64,000 nucleotides of DNA, from NCBI GenBank assembly GCA_019095985.1, contig CM032667.1, positions 42,730,396-42,794,395 of the forward strand. The letters are read 5' to 3'. Positions 10,677-23,728 of this stretch are shown here, piece after piece; positions within the stretch are counted from its first letter, which is position 1; each line of letters begins with the position of its first letter. The stretch comes from Streblospio benedicti (Eukaryota > Annelida > Polychaeta > Spionida > Spionidae). The notes under the pieces were generated by a model. That model saw only the letters and a program-made list of their open reading frames with translations, was not told the origin of the DNA and ran no database searches. The translations under genes were made by a program, and so were the position numbers.

Positions 10677-13600
10677 ATGGACAACATAATACATGTAGAT
10701 GTGTATTTAAATCCCCGAGACATTACAAAGAATCTTGCACATATCCTGAAAATTATTCGTGCGCAATGGAATAAAGAGGATGTCTGTGTCAGAGTAAGTC
10801 AGCGATTGATAACTTGAGCCCTCAGCTTGAGACCAAATTCTTATACTACGAGATGTGGATGCATGATGAAGTATTCATTATCATAAAAGTTTAAAGGTTC
10901 TGATGTATTGGTCTACTATTTGTAAAGTACTGATCATCTACATTTTTAAAATCCTAAATTGTACTAATAAATACAATCATATTTACGGGTGCACATCTTG
11001 AAATATAAACCATGTGGTAAAATAGTAATTATTAACTTTTTAAATTACTTACAGCATTAGCATAGCTAAACTATAGCTATCCGATGTTGCACACAATAAT
11101 CTATGTACATCATTTTCATTTACTTTGATTTCACTCTCTACCCCGCCAATTATTACGCCTTATTTCATCACTCATCCTACAACACAATCTACTATTACTC
11201 CTAGTATTAAATTATAACACTTCTAATACATTTTCCGATAGTGTTTGAAATATTACTCTACATGCAGAAGATGATCTATGGGGAATGGTGATGATCACCA
11301 CCACCCTAACCTGTGAGCACTCAGAATTTCAAACATTTTGAGGGGGTGGGGAGGGGTTCTACCCTTTATAACATAGCTCTCATCCCCAGCACGTAAATCC
11401 ACCACTGAAATACTAACCATATATATTACAGTATTCCAATAAGATCAATATGGTGTGGGGGGGGCAAATGTACGGGGGTGGGGGTGGGGCAATGAGACGG
11501 GGGACTATAGAGCTGACCCCGCTCAGGGCAGCTGGTCAGTTTGACGCAGACGATCCCTATCGGCGGCAAGCTTTAAACACTGTCATTGCCATACACACTT
11601 AGGAGACATGCGGAGGCTACATGAACACCACGTACATAGTGACGTCCAGCATAGCCGGGCTACAAGACTCCCATGGCGGGCCCGTCCTCCTTCGGGTGAA
11701 CGGTAACAAGCAGGCGAAGGGCCTGAGCCGGCGCCGTGAGCTGCACTACATGGCGCGGCTGGCCGAGCAGGGACTCGCCTCCCAGGTGATAGGGAGGACA
11801 GAGAGGCGTCAAAAGGGCAGTGGGTGGGGAAACGTCTAAGATGGCTGGCAACATGTTACGTCGACGTAGCTAGGTTTGCTTGTGTGTGCCTGTCGCTTGC
11901 AGCTACAACTAGGGTTACATGAGCCTGAGGTTAGTGTTAGTAAAACTGAGTGATGGGACGCGAGGTTTGTTACGTTTTCTTTCTGCGTTCATATCTGGTG
12001 TGCGTGCGTCATCTCTATGAGATCGTTGGCAGGTGTGAAAACATTTGTCAGCTATCTCCATTTTGCAAATCAACCCTTTAATACATTTTTCACTAATGTT
12101 TTTTCTCCGTTAAAACCGGAACTTTAATGTTAACACGACATTCTACATTCCTGTTCTGACTCAGATCCTCTGTACGTTCACCAACGGCCTGGCCTTGAGT
12201 TACGTGGAAGGCGTCATCCTCACGGCCGAGACACAAGGAGACCCCCACGTGGGCAGGTCAGTGATGGCGAATGTGGTTGAAGCTAGGGCTTGGTGTAATT
12301 TTCTCAGTGTTTGGTGATAAACGAACATGGTTATTTCATATATTTCGGTGCATTGGGCTATGAATCGACATTATCTCGTGGAAACTTTTAGATCTCCATA
12401 AACTACCCATGTAAGGAACTTTCAAGGTTACATTTTTATGATTTCAGTGTTAGTCTTATAAATTAAATAAGGTACTGCACAACATCATAAGATTCATCTT
12501 GATATTAGATACCTATTAGTGAATGAGTGTCTTTGGTTATAATCGTTATCATTGTAATGATTACCACCCAATCAACTATTATGATCTTGGTTTTACATTT
12601 ATTATAACTTTTCAGATTGATAATGAAGCAGCTAGCCACCTTGCACAACGCAACTATTTCTCCATATGAAGGTTTGTCGTACACATCCATACATGCCCAC
12701 TGTGGCTATAAACTTAATTACTGTCTACTGTCCGTGAAACCTCATGCATGTAACCCATAGGCCCCTACTCTTGTTTTCAGGGCAAGTATTAGAAAACAAC
12801 ATTTTGGAAATACATTTCCATAGATTTGTCATTACGGGAACGATCATAAATAATGATTTGGGGGGGGGGGGGGGTCGTCAAAAGGTGTGTGTGTGGGGGG
12901 GGTCGTCCAACTTTTCTGATTCCCTTTGGGGGGGTCGCTGATTTTTTTATCACGCTACAGTATTTTTTTTTCAAATATTTTCTTTTACCAATGCAATGAC
13001 TATATAGAGGACCTTTTCTTTAGCGGAGGGCGGGGGGCGGTCACTCAACTTTTTAAAATGTTTATGGGGGGGCGTCGGTTAACCTTTTTTTTTTGCGCCC
13101 CAAAAATGGATGATTCCCCGGTATCGTTATTTATGATCGTTCCCTAAAATGTATTTAGAGCAAAAATGTTTATTTAGCTCTCTGTACCCTAAAACTGCAG
13201 GTGAATAAACATGCAAACTAAAGGTCTGATGAAGTCGTGAAGGCACACAATTTTACACCATTTACAAAGAAAAAGGAATACAAGCACGTTACCTATTATT
13301 TCGATATTGTCTCATATTTCTTTAGTATATAAACGTGTATAATTCTTTTTGTGTAACGCTCATGACCAGTCGCTTTTATAGGTTCGCTTTTAACTAGTGG
13401 ATTTTTATCATGGAGGATACATTGGTACCGATATCTCATAAGTTACATATTCTCAGGCGGCTATATGATTATATACAACTATTCAATAATATTATACATG
13501 TCTATCGGACATATACACGTACATATATGGATATAAACTAATACTATTAAAGCCTTCATCTGCGTTTATACCTACATGGATAATGTCTACTATTATTTCA

Positions 13601-15712
13601 TTCCCAACATTAGATGATTGCAAGTCCGGATCAGCAAAGTACAGTGATCTTGTGGACAAGATGATATCATTCAATGACCATTACTGGCCAGATCAAAGTG
13701 TAATGTAATTATCTTATTCATATACTTCAAATTACGGGTAAATATTCACATCAATAACATTGGCAAACGACTTATTATTCATCATGTGCTCTACTTAATC
13801 AATCAATCCATCAATCTGGTATGCTGTTGTATTATGATTTGCGGATCTTATGTAAAAACTATACCAAATCATAAATGTAAATGATGAAACATAAACATGT
13901 CAATGAATGCATTAGATAAGTAGGCCCATTACATAAATCAAATTATTATTGATTCATTCTGCTTAGAGCCCAGCTGCCAACTAAAGAAAACGTACTGGCC
14001 GCCATCAATGAAGCACGCCCCAAATGTGAGTTCTTGTACAGAGAGCAGCCACTGGTTCTGTGTCATCTGGACTTAGCAATGTCCAACATGGTTTGGAATG
14101 AGGACCAAGGTTTGCTCACTGTTTCTAACACAGCCACTAAATATTGGACACTCCTGTCAATAATGAGACCTGGTAACTCTTTATACCGTATAATCTAAAC
14201 TATTATTACTAATCTGATGTATTATACAGCATATGGTCTCATTTTGTATTCTATGTTGTTCTGTCTATAAATATGCCATCTAAATTGCCATTCCATATAC
14301 ATTGTATAAGTCCCGTTGTGTATAATATGATGTATTGTTACGATTAGGGCTCTGTATAGCCGAAAAGCTTAAATAAAAACTTTTTGAACAATTTTTGTGA
14401 TTAGATACAATAAGAGCATAGACAGAACAACATAGAATACAAAATCTAAACGTTGTTAATGACGATATGCGGGTACAGTCATTATTATAGTAACGTCCAA
14501 TTTGTTATTGTAATAACGGCGATGAATGAACTGCTCTTCTTAAAGTTACTGGGGCTACACAATAAATTGTTATCATGTAACCACAATCCATGAATCAGTA
14601 AATGGTTCGTATGTTCAGAAAAAAAATAGTGCAGGTAACTTTGAGACAAAACAAATTATGATATATGAATGGAAATCAACTATAAATAGGGATATGACGT
14701 TACAAATCTTGATCCATCCTTCTATCAATTTTCATGCAGATACAGTGAGCTTCATCGACTGGGAGACGTGTGACTTAGCTCCTCCAGAGATGGACTTCGG
14801 GGCGCTTTTCCTCAAGTGGCAAGGTAGGAGCGCTAATGACTGAGGCACATATGGGGCAGAGTGGAAATGAGTATTTCTATAAAAGATTATGATGAAGGTA
14901 ACAAATTTAATGAAATCTCGAAAGAAGGAGATGGGACATTTCTAACGGAACCTCTTCCCGCCATTAGTTCACTTCTTTTACTTCGTATTGTTGACACAAC
15001 AAATTACTATACCATATTGTAATCTAGTATACATAGGGGATATAGGAAGATATCATTTATATTATTATATTATTATGTATATTATTATATTTAACCAATA
15101 TGGGGTGGTGAAATCTATGCCAGTGTAATCACAAAAAGACATCTGAATATTCATAATGGACTAAATGGTTTACATAGATCAAAAGAATGTTCTCCATCTA
15201 TAACCTACTCATATTTCTGTTACTGTTGTGTACAAGCAAGTGTAGAAATGCTAATTTACAGGATTCCAGTCTCCCCATGAATATAGGTTAAGACTGATAA
15301 AAGAGTACATACGGCTCAAAGGAAATAAAGAAGACATTTCTGACGAAGAAGTGAACAGATACTACACTAGAGTTCTAACGGCCTTTACAGTATGTATACT
15401 AGGAAACATTAGCATGTGTCATAGATACTTAGCTTACCTGTTGTCACCTAAAAGGTATATCTACATTGGTACGTTGGCAAAGGTGACTAAATGAATTTGC
15501 AATATCAAGAATGGTTTTCCATATTGTCCAATAACTATACTTATTTCACATTTGGCACACATTTTTCATGAATTTATTAAACAAAGTAATGTATTTAACA
15601 ATGTTTTTTTTCTTCACAGTTTTATTTGTTAAAGATCATAACCTTCGGCATCCTTGAGTACCCTGATGCGCAGGATCCTGAAATAAAGCAAGGCGCATTG
15701 AGTATGTACTAA
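10677..15712 (+). CDS. Choline/ethanolamine-kinase-like protein (9 exons, complete)
   Basis: Exons 10677-10793, 11603-11785, 12165-12256, 12616-12671, 13614-13704, 13967-14109, 14740-14823, 15262-15389 and 15620-15712 have GT-AG borders and phases that close exactly: 328 codons plus TAA. The fold is that of choline/ethanolamine kinases, which phosphorylate the head-group alcohol with ATP in the Kennedy pathway in the cytosol. Evidence: exon 2 VLLRVNGNK (ATP-binding lysine region), exon 3 LCTFTNGLALSYVEG, exon 6 LVLCHLDLAMSNMVW (catalytic HxDxxxxN), exon 7 VSFIDWETCDLAPPEMDFG (metal-binding IDxE and D). The usual HND triad reads HLD here, and the N-terminal GG-TN loop reads GGYMNTT, so the protein is a divergent member. 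Choline versus ethanolamine preference cannot be told. AATAAA at 16277-16282 is a possible poly(A) signal. The length (328) is slightly short of typical 350-450. Confidence 0.87.
12833..13147. mobile_element. MITE with G/C-runs, copy 1
   Basis: Ends GGGAACGATCATAAATAATG and the inverted ATTTATGATCGTTCCC define about 28-bp terminal inverted repeats inside the kinase gene (intron 4). The interior alternates G-runs with GTCGTC and GTCACTCAACTTTTTAAAAT. A second copy is at 19700-20048 in opposite orientation. Confidence 0.75.
14241..14445. repeat. Inverted repeat, 26-bp perfect arms
   Basis: Arms 14241-14266 and 14420-14445 are exact complements (core TCTATGTTGTTCTGTCT) around a 153-bp AT-rich spacer, in intron 6 of the kinase gene. 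Possibly a small MITE. Confidence 0.85.
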
Positions 15713-15724
15713 TGAGATCTCTCC

Positions 15725-15965
15725 ATACCAATCTAGGGAGGGGACAGTTAAAGAGGTCTCGAAATCCCACATCTCTAATTTTTGGCCTTATTTCCCACAT
15801 CCCTAAGTTTTTGGGGGTCTTTTCCCACATCCCACAAATTTGTTGGCGTTTTCCCCACATTCCACTTCCGTGAAATACCATAATTTTTTTTGCCTTTTCC
15901 CCCACATCGTTAATTTTTTTGGCCCTTTTCTTCCCACACCCCACTTCCTTATAAACCCGCCCCAT
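15725..15965 (-). repeat. Dispersed CCCACATCCC-type repeat, copy 1
   Basis: About 240 bp built of diverged 33-36-bp units with CCCACATCCC spaced by T-rich and GGCC-T segments, ending CTTCCTTATAAACCCGCCCC. Related copies lie at 19140-19360, 32445-32650 and 49640-49860. An open frame through it is a by-product of the periodicity (repeated GMWEKRPK-like peptide), with no sign of being a gene. Confidence 0.75.
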
Positions 15966-16352
15966 CTATGAAACAAAGTGAGTCAGTAAAGTATGCATAA
16001 GAATCCACAATAACAGTACCCACATGTCCACAATATGACAAACATAAGTCCTGCGTTGTAGGTGGTGTGCCGATATGTGGACGCAGTATGAAGATGCCAA
16101 GAGAGAATTGCACGTTTTAACAGAAGGGGAGAAAGTTGTCTACACATAGTTGTTAACATATTGAAATGCATAGAGGCATTTGTTGAGTCTATGCAACTAT
16201 GGATATATACAATAAAGACTATACTGTTATTGCCAAATGATAACATATGTGAAATTGTAAATAGTATTTAAAACGCAATAAATGCAATAAGCAACATTAA
16301 GTCCGCGAATGCTATACCACACACACACTTCACACAAATTACAGTCCAGCAT

Positions 16353-16656
16353 CACTCTGAGTATCAGATGTCAAGCAAATTGACCTCTGAAATGTTTTGC
16401 CTGAGAGTGAATTAACATAATTTATGTGGCCTGTTTAAATACTGCAACCTGATTGGTTGAACCCGCCACACCCAGCAACTTGATTGGTTGAACCCGTCAC
16501 ACCGATCTGATACCTAGCTGGATTGATCACTTGGCCTCATTTATATTCATCACCGGCCTGTGATGATTATAGATTAACAGCCTGTGATTGGTCAGAATTT
16601 TTAATGAGAATAGTTATGTGTCCTAGGTCTCTTCAGGACATCTGATACTCAGAGTG
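16353..16656. mobile_element. hAT-like MITE with 8-bp target site duplication
   Basis: 304 bp with perfect 20-bp terminal inverted repeats: CACTCTGAGTATCAGATGTC at the left and its complement at the right. It is flanked by TCCAGCAT on both sides (16345-16352 and 16657-16664). CA...TG ends and an 8-bp duplication are typical of hAT transposons. The interior has two near-identical CTTGATTGGTTGAACCCG-type units. Insertion looks relatively recent because the ends and target duplication are intact. Confidence 0.9.
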
Positions 16657-16941
16657 TCCAGCATGAACATGATAGTTTTTTTCTGAATTTTCATTGTCAA
16701 AAAACATGGAACCTATATGGTTCGAAAACGTTTAAATAAAAATCAAAATTAAACAATTGAATAACAAAAATCGAACTAAAAACATTACTAATGTGATAGG
16801 ATACAGCGAAAAAGAAAATTCGGACACAAAATGAGAGCAAGCGCTGTGTACATAGATTTTTAGAACCTGAGAGTGAATACAGAAAAAGAGTGTTTTTGAA
16901 GGCTAATTTGTGGATTGAGTTGGCAGCGCTGTTTAGTTCTA

Positions 16942-17024
16942 GTAGCATGACCGAATGGTTCAATGGGCCTGCCTTATATGCCACAGTGGTGGCGACCCAG
17001 GGTTCGAATCCCGGCAGTGAGCAT
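16942..17024 (+). repeat. Degenerate tRNA(Leu/Ser)-like segment, probably a SINE head
   Basis: TGACCGAATGG fits an A box and GGTTCGAATCC a B box, in an order and spacing like a long-variable-arm tRNA, but the acceptor and anticodon stems do not pair. Better a tRNA pseudogene or SINE head than a working tRNA. Confidence 0.5.
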
Positions 17025-17651
17025 GTAATGTAGCCCTATAGACATAAAAAAAACGTATAAAACTGAAAACGCTTCTGATCATGCACATGCAGATGAAAGT
17101 TTTAGGCATAGGTTGTCAGGTTTGTATCCAGTATAGTCCCAGTATTATGAGGTTTTATGGGTCAATATTTATGTAATAAATGTAGAAACAGTGTCATAAG
17201 CTACACGATTTCAACATTCTGTTTATTAACAATATGAAATTATCAGCGAAATTAAATCAATTTAATGATATGCAAATGAAAACCATACCCTTGACCATTT
17301 GTCGTTTGACATCACAGGAAAATGTTCATGTACAGTATGTGAGCTACGCTGATTCATTGATAAGATGCTACTATCAGTAGTCCAACTAAACACTGGGGAT
17401 TATCAATATGGGACACAATGCGGTATCAATCACCACATAAACCAATCATGAAATATTCTCTACATCATCAAATTCACGAGCTGCTTGGCGAACAAGACAC
17501 ATATCTCCCCTGTCCGCCTCTGTCACAACTATTCATAAAACCTAGCTGAAAAGAAACTGGTCAGAGATTGAAAAAAATACACCAAGAAGGAGTAGGAAGC
17601 GGTTTAGGGTTAGGTTTGGTAACGTTACTCAAGTAGGAAGTCGGTGTCAAC

Positions 17652-20600
17652 ATGGGCAAGCTGTACACGTGCGAGGCGGACGTGGACGCAGACCTGGTGC
17701 GGCAGTGCGCCGGCTTCGCGCTCGACATAGGTGAGTTGTCTGTATTTATTTGACATGTTAAAGACAATGCTATTTATCACATGGTTGGAAGCAGTGGGGT
17801 TATTGGGATTTTGGTTGGACGGGGGAATTGGAGGGTGACGGAAGTTATCGATGGGACTGTTAACACGCATTCACAAGCATGCCAATTTCTATAGCAGTGT
17901 CGCTTACAGCCTGTTACACCTCCACCCCCGATCTCACATATCCGATGCTAGCTATAGCTGGTTCTGGCACCAAAATAGTTATTTATCAATTCTCTCTAAA
18001 GAAGTGGTTTTGATAGGCATATTTATCGGATTGAGGGCTCCCGTTCTCGATTAATGAGTTGCTGATTTGGGTCATCTTTATGCTTTCCTGGGTCGTCTGT
18101 AGGGCTGACTTGATCGTTGTAAAGTCCCTCTGCTTACCAAAGTGCCATTGCTGACATGTTCATAAAGAGGTTCCCGTGTCAATGGTGTGGTATTTCCGAA
18201 TGGTGCCATAAGCCTGCTTGTTCATCCAGTCCATTAGAAAGGTCACAGACCGTTATTCCAGATGATCTCGCACGTTTTGGCCACAAAATATGCACACGAG
18301 GCACCGTAAAAAGCGTGACAATACTGTTTCCTCATTTCTGGCGTCTTTTGAAGGATCTGGTATCGGCTACCTGTATGGGAAATTGGGGGTTAAGTCTTGA
18401 TACATATATATGTTGTTCATTTTTCAGCAGAGTTAAATCACTGAATCTTTTTTCAAGTTGTGAATTAAGCGGGTGCGTATTTAACAAACGGGGGGAATTA
18501 AAAGAAAAAAACAAACAAACAAAAACAAATTCACATTTATGTGCAATTAAATTCCTTATTCATCATGTATACTCGAGATCTACTTATCATCACTAAAAGC
18601 AAACATTCATGAATGCTGTGTTTATTTTACCACAAGGTGGATCTGCGGTGAAGTTTGTGTACCGAACAAAGGCAGAATGGGACCGACTGCAGGATAAGGT
18701 TTGTGTGAAATTCTCGTGTTGATTTCATCATGGTGATAATTATATCTATCCCAGCATTCAATTGAATCCACTACTTGAATACTTAGATGAGTGGGCAAGT
18801 CATTGTTTATCAATTTATTTATTTGTGCTGATTAACGTATTAGGGACTAATTTTATCATACGGGATCAATCAGTGGTGAAATAGTGACTGATGATGGATG
18901 TGTTAGACTGTAAAATATGGCCATCGTAAATTGTGATCGGTTGTAATTTACTGCCTCCAAAATGGTCTACCTGCCACAAAATGTAGCCTCCTCAAATTGT
19001 AACCACGTTCATGAATCTCATAAGCCTTAATCACTGGCGTAGGGCAATGTGACTGTCACTACTAGAAGAGAAGATGCTTGTTCACGTATCATACTTTTAG
19101 GTACGCTAACACTTGACTGAGAATGAAGGGGTTCAAGTTCGTATTTTTTTTATTTTTTTTGTGGGAGGGGGGTAAAGAAGTGGGATAAGGGAAAAAAGAC
19201 TAAAAAAGAGGGCTAAGGGAAAACGAGCCCAAAAAGAGAGGGATAAGAGATCTCCAATTAGTGAGATAAGGGGAAAAAGGCCCAAAAAGAGGGTTAATGC
19301 AAAAAAGCCCCCCACCCCCACCCCCCCAAAAAGAGGGATATGGGATTTCTAGAGCCCTTATAAAATCCTCTCTTTGTTATATCCGTCTATACTCTTCGGC
19401 TTGGCACGTGACCCCACCCGAGGCCCAATATTGAGGAGTGGTGGGTCAGGCTAGGATGATGATAGAGAGACCATGTGATGGCATTTGGAAGCTTTCTAGT
19501 TGCACCGTAGGCCTATGATGACGAAAAAAGAGGTGTGATGGTTTGAGAGCAGATGCCAGCCGTCCAATACATCGTGTAAGTGATTACAATTGTTTATATT
19601 CTATGGAAGCTAGGCTACTTTTTTTGGGGGGTCACAATTTTTTTGGGGGGGGGTGTCCTAGTCACAATCTTATAATTAATGTATGTTAACGTAAATCGTG
19701 ATGGCTGGTTATATTTTACGATCATAAATAACAATACCTGGGGGGGGGGGGTGTCGTCCATTTTTTGGGGCTCGAAGAAAATGTTAACCGACCCCCCCCC
19801 CATCAACATTTTAAAAAAGTTGAGTGACCCCCCCCCCTTCCTAAAGCAAAAGTCCTAAACGTAGTCATTAAATTTTTGACAGTTGCTAAAGGTAATTATT
19901 TGGGAAAAAAAACAAAAAAAAACACTGTAGAGTGATAAAAACGTTCAGCGACACCCACCCACCCTCGAAAGGAATCAGGAAAGTTGGACGACCCCCACCC
20001 ACCTTTTTAGACGACCCCCCGGTATCATTATTAATAATCCTTCCCTAAAACTCATGCAGTGACCAATGTCGTGCTAGTACGGTACATTCCCGCTGCTGCA
20101 GGCGGTGACGCGCGGCAAGCTGACGTTCCTGACGTGCGGGCGGCCCGACCTGGACGCCGCCATCGACCACGTCAAGGCGCATGCTCACATCACGGGGTCT
20201 GCCGGGGCGGCCGCGGCCGGCAGCACGCCCAAGGTGTACTCGTGCGGCGTGGGCGGCTTCCAGTACAACGACCGCCTGCAGAAGGGGCTCGGCATAGAGT
20301 AGGTGGACGCCGAGCGTTCGTGTGCTCAGTGGAACCCCCTCTCTATTAAGACCACTCGTGGGACTGACTTAAAGTGGTCTCAACGGAGAGGTGGTCTTGA
20401 TATGGATGTTCTTATTAGAATCATTTTGGAGGAATTGTACCCAGAGAAGTGGTCTTATTATAGAGGTTATTATTGAAGGTTATGCTGTATTTATTAGCAC
20501 TAAATTTTCTGCATTCATAAGTATCCTGCACCTCATTTCATGCATTGACAATAAGTTTTCGCATCATGCGAGTCTGTTGTGGGTGCCAATGAAATACAGT

Positions 20601-23522
20601 GGTTATAGGTACTCATATATTAGTAAGTAAGGCGATCCGGCCAGGTTTTTGTAAAAGATTGGGGTTACAGCTGGGGACAAAAAAGCCGTGCATAGCCCCG
20701 GCCTCTAAAACTACCATCTTAATGCGAAAGAACGGGTGATAGGAAGTGACTCCATCTCCCACTGGATCTACTTGTATAGTATACTCTTTCTTTAGACGAG
20801 CTATAGAGCCGACGGTATCCCCATGTGTGTTTGCCTGCAGAATTGAGAACTGCCAGGAAGGTGACTGTCTGCTTGAGGGGTTCGCCTACTTCATGCGCTC
20901 CGTGTCCGAGGCCGTTCACCGATGGATGTCACAATCTATTCTAATTACTATTGTAAAGAAAGTGCCAGAGACACAATGCCCTGCATGACATCCTGCATCA
21001 CAGCATATCAACAAACGAAGTCGGTAGGGACTTGTGTGATTGAGGCTGGCACGATGGTGCTAAATATAGGACAGGTGTCAGACAGTGTGTGGTTGCGCAA
21101 CGCAGCATATAGGCGAAAGTGTGTGTCCTTCGTCAGGGAAGATTAGCTCAGTCGGTAGAGCAACCGCCTATGACATATGACCGGTCTGAATCATAGTCGG
21201 GAGACCGTGAGTTCGAATCCACGATCTTCCAAATTACCTTTACAAGCAACACTGACTTTCGTTTCAATTGGTGGAAGAATGGAGTCGCCCTGTGAAATTG
21301 TCCATTAGTCCAGTGGGACTGGCCCCGAGTGTAAGACACTGGGGAGGGGGCTACCGCCCGGGAATTTCGAACTCAGATAGTTGGGTATGTGTGATCTGGA
21401 TGGTGGGCAAAGTTAGATCTGTGAATCCTTACAGGTCCCTCGGTCACCGAAAGCTGACTATGGGACAGTCATTGACATCCGGGAGAATTCCTGATCTGAT
21501 AACCCTGTGTCCCTGAAACACTGACGCAGTATAGAAACTCCCTAGCTCACTCTCCAAAGCAGCCAGTAGCACGAGGTGATGGCGACTCTGGGTAGTGCCC
21601 GGATCCCTAGTGGGATAGGTTGAATACGGTACCCGATCGGGGCTGTTGTGAAAGTGAGATCGTCACATAAGTGAGCTGGTTGTAGAGGAGAAGGGAGTTG
21701 GGGAGTCTGTAAAGAAAGTGCTTCAGAGACACAATGCATCCTGCATGAAATCCTGCATCACAGCATATCAACAAACGAAGTCGGTAGGGAGCTTGTGTGA
21801 TTGAGGCTGGCACGATGGTGAAGCTAAATATAGCGACAGGTGTCAGATTTGTGGTTGCGCAACGCAGCATATAGGCGGTCTGAATCATAGTCGGGAGACC
21901 GTGAGTTCGAATCCACGATCTTCCAAATTACCTTTACAAGCAACACTGACTTTCGTTTCACTATGAACATAAACTACTAAGACTAAAAGCTACTTCGATC
22001 ATTTCAGTTTGTGCCTAATGAGATCGCAGTGGCATCTGAGACTTCAGATTCCCTAAGCACTACCAAGTCTCTGCTGGATCTGAAGGGTGAAGCGGCCATC
22101 TTTCCCAATATGTACGTGCAGCTAGGCAGCGCTTACGTCTGGATGGGGGTTAGTAGCCGTCCGTACACTTGATGGTACATGTAGTAGGTAAATCACACAA
22201 ACGGCCGAATAACCTTTATATCATACTGGGTATTGATGAATACATTGCAGTTGTACAAACACCCATGACTGCTTCATTCTATTTTAAAGAAGATGACATC
22301 TGCACTCTCACTAGTATCACGTTTAGCTCCCCTACAACGTATTAAGTGGCAAATGAGATTTGTCTCTTACCGTGTCTATCGTGTATAAGACAAATCATAA
22401 CATTTGCCAGCTTACCCTAAAGCTGGATACTTAGAGGATGCTTAGTACTGGAGATCTACTGATAGAGCGGATACTTTGGCAACTTACAAGTGCAGTATTC
22501 CCAGACTACGAACGTAAAAATAGACCATATCCAATTTGCTGACTCTCTCTCTCCAAAAGATTTTCAATCATTCTATTCGACATGGAGAAACTATTACCTT
22601 TAATACCTGTTCACTGCTTGCACCCATGTGGCTCACTGCTTAAACATCCCACTGCCTCCATTCCAGTTCGCGGCTCTGGGTGATACGCCGGTGGTGAGCT
22701 CGTTCAGCAATGTGGGCGGGCGCTCGTTCCTCGGCGTCGCATCACTGCTCACAGGCGCGGAGGTGAGACCGTGAGAGGGCATTGGCCTGCTTCAAGTTTC
22801 TCCCCATAATCCACATTAAGTATTAAAGTAGTAAAAGTAAAAGTAGTAATTGTGTAATCTAAATGAAGGTTTGCCTGTATACTTGTCAAATCCGACCCCC
22901 GACCCACTCCACTTCGCAAGAACCTGATAAACAAGGAATTTGCAGAGACCCATCGTTGTTTCCCCTGATGTTGAATTGATGACCAAGATGACCAATGTGC
23001 CAATAATCAATATAAAAGTGTCGGGTATGGTGTTTTTATTATGCATAGATCTAGACACCTTCGGAGTTTTCGCATGGGAGCAGACATTAATAATTGTAGG
23101 TATGGATCTCACGTGTTAATATCGTAACTGCTAACGCTATTGACTGCTAACGTTATTGCGTTCGCCAACATTAAAGTGACCACCAACTCACAAACTTCGG
23201 CTCATAGATACTGTATATAGCCCCACAGTCTGTTCACGGATATCTATTTTTACACACATGCCGATAAACAGTTATAGGGCACGCAATGTTGCCATTATAT
23301 TCTGACCCCATTCCTGCCATTAAATGTTTCTTCAAAATGCTGATCTGATGTGCTGGGTTTTTGGTGGGGTGTGTGGTGTATACATGCTGTACAGTACAGC
23401 ATCACGATCTATTATTCTCATGCTATGAAGAATGCATACTTGCAGTGTAGTGTGCGTTCTGTGATGTATACCGCTTAACAGAGAAATGACAAACGTACCA
23501 GTGTGTGTGGGGGTAGGTGGGG

Positions 23523-23554
<32 letters not shown>

Positions 23555-23556
23555 TG

Positions 23557-23621
<65 letters not shown>

Positions 23622-23630
23622 TGTGTGTGG

Positions 23631-23728
<98 letters not shown>

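Larger units (their letters stand above)
15966..17651. other. Intergenic spacer between the two kinase-like genes
   Basis: Holds the hAT-like MITE (16353-16656) and a tRNA-like segment (16942-17024), listed separately. The rest shows nothing I recognise. The last 100 bp before 17652 may be promoter/5' UTR. Confidence 0.4.

Noticed and set aside
15636-15965. 109-codon - strand frame rich in GMWEKRPK-like repeats
   Set aside because: It is the periodic dispersed repeat; the other copies have different frames and breaks.
18156-18596. 146-codon open frame on the + strand in intron 1 of the PanK-like gene
   Set aside because: No family similarity, no splice or codon evidence, and low-complexity Lys/Asn end; likely chance.
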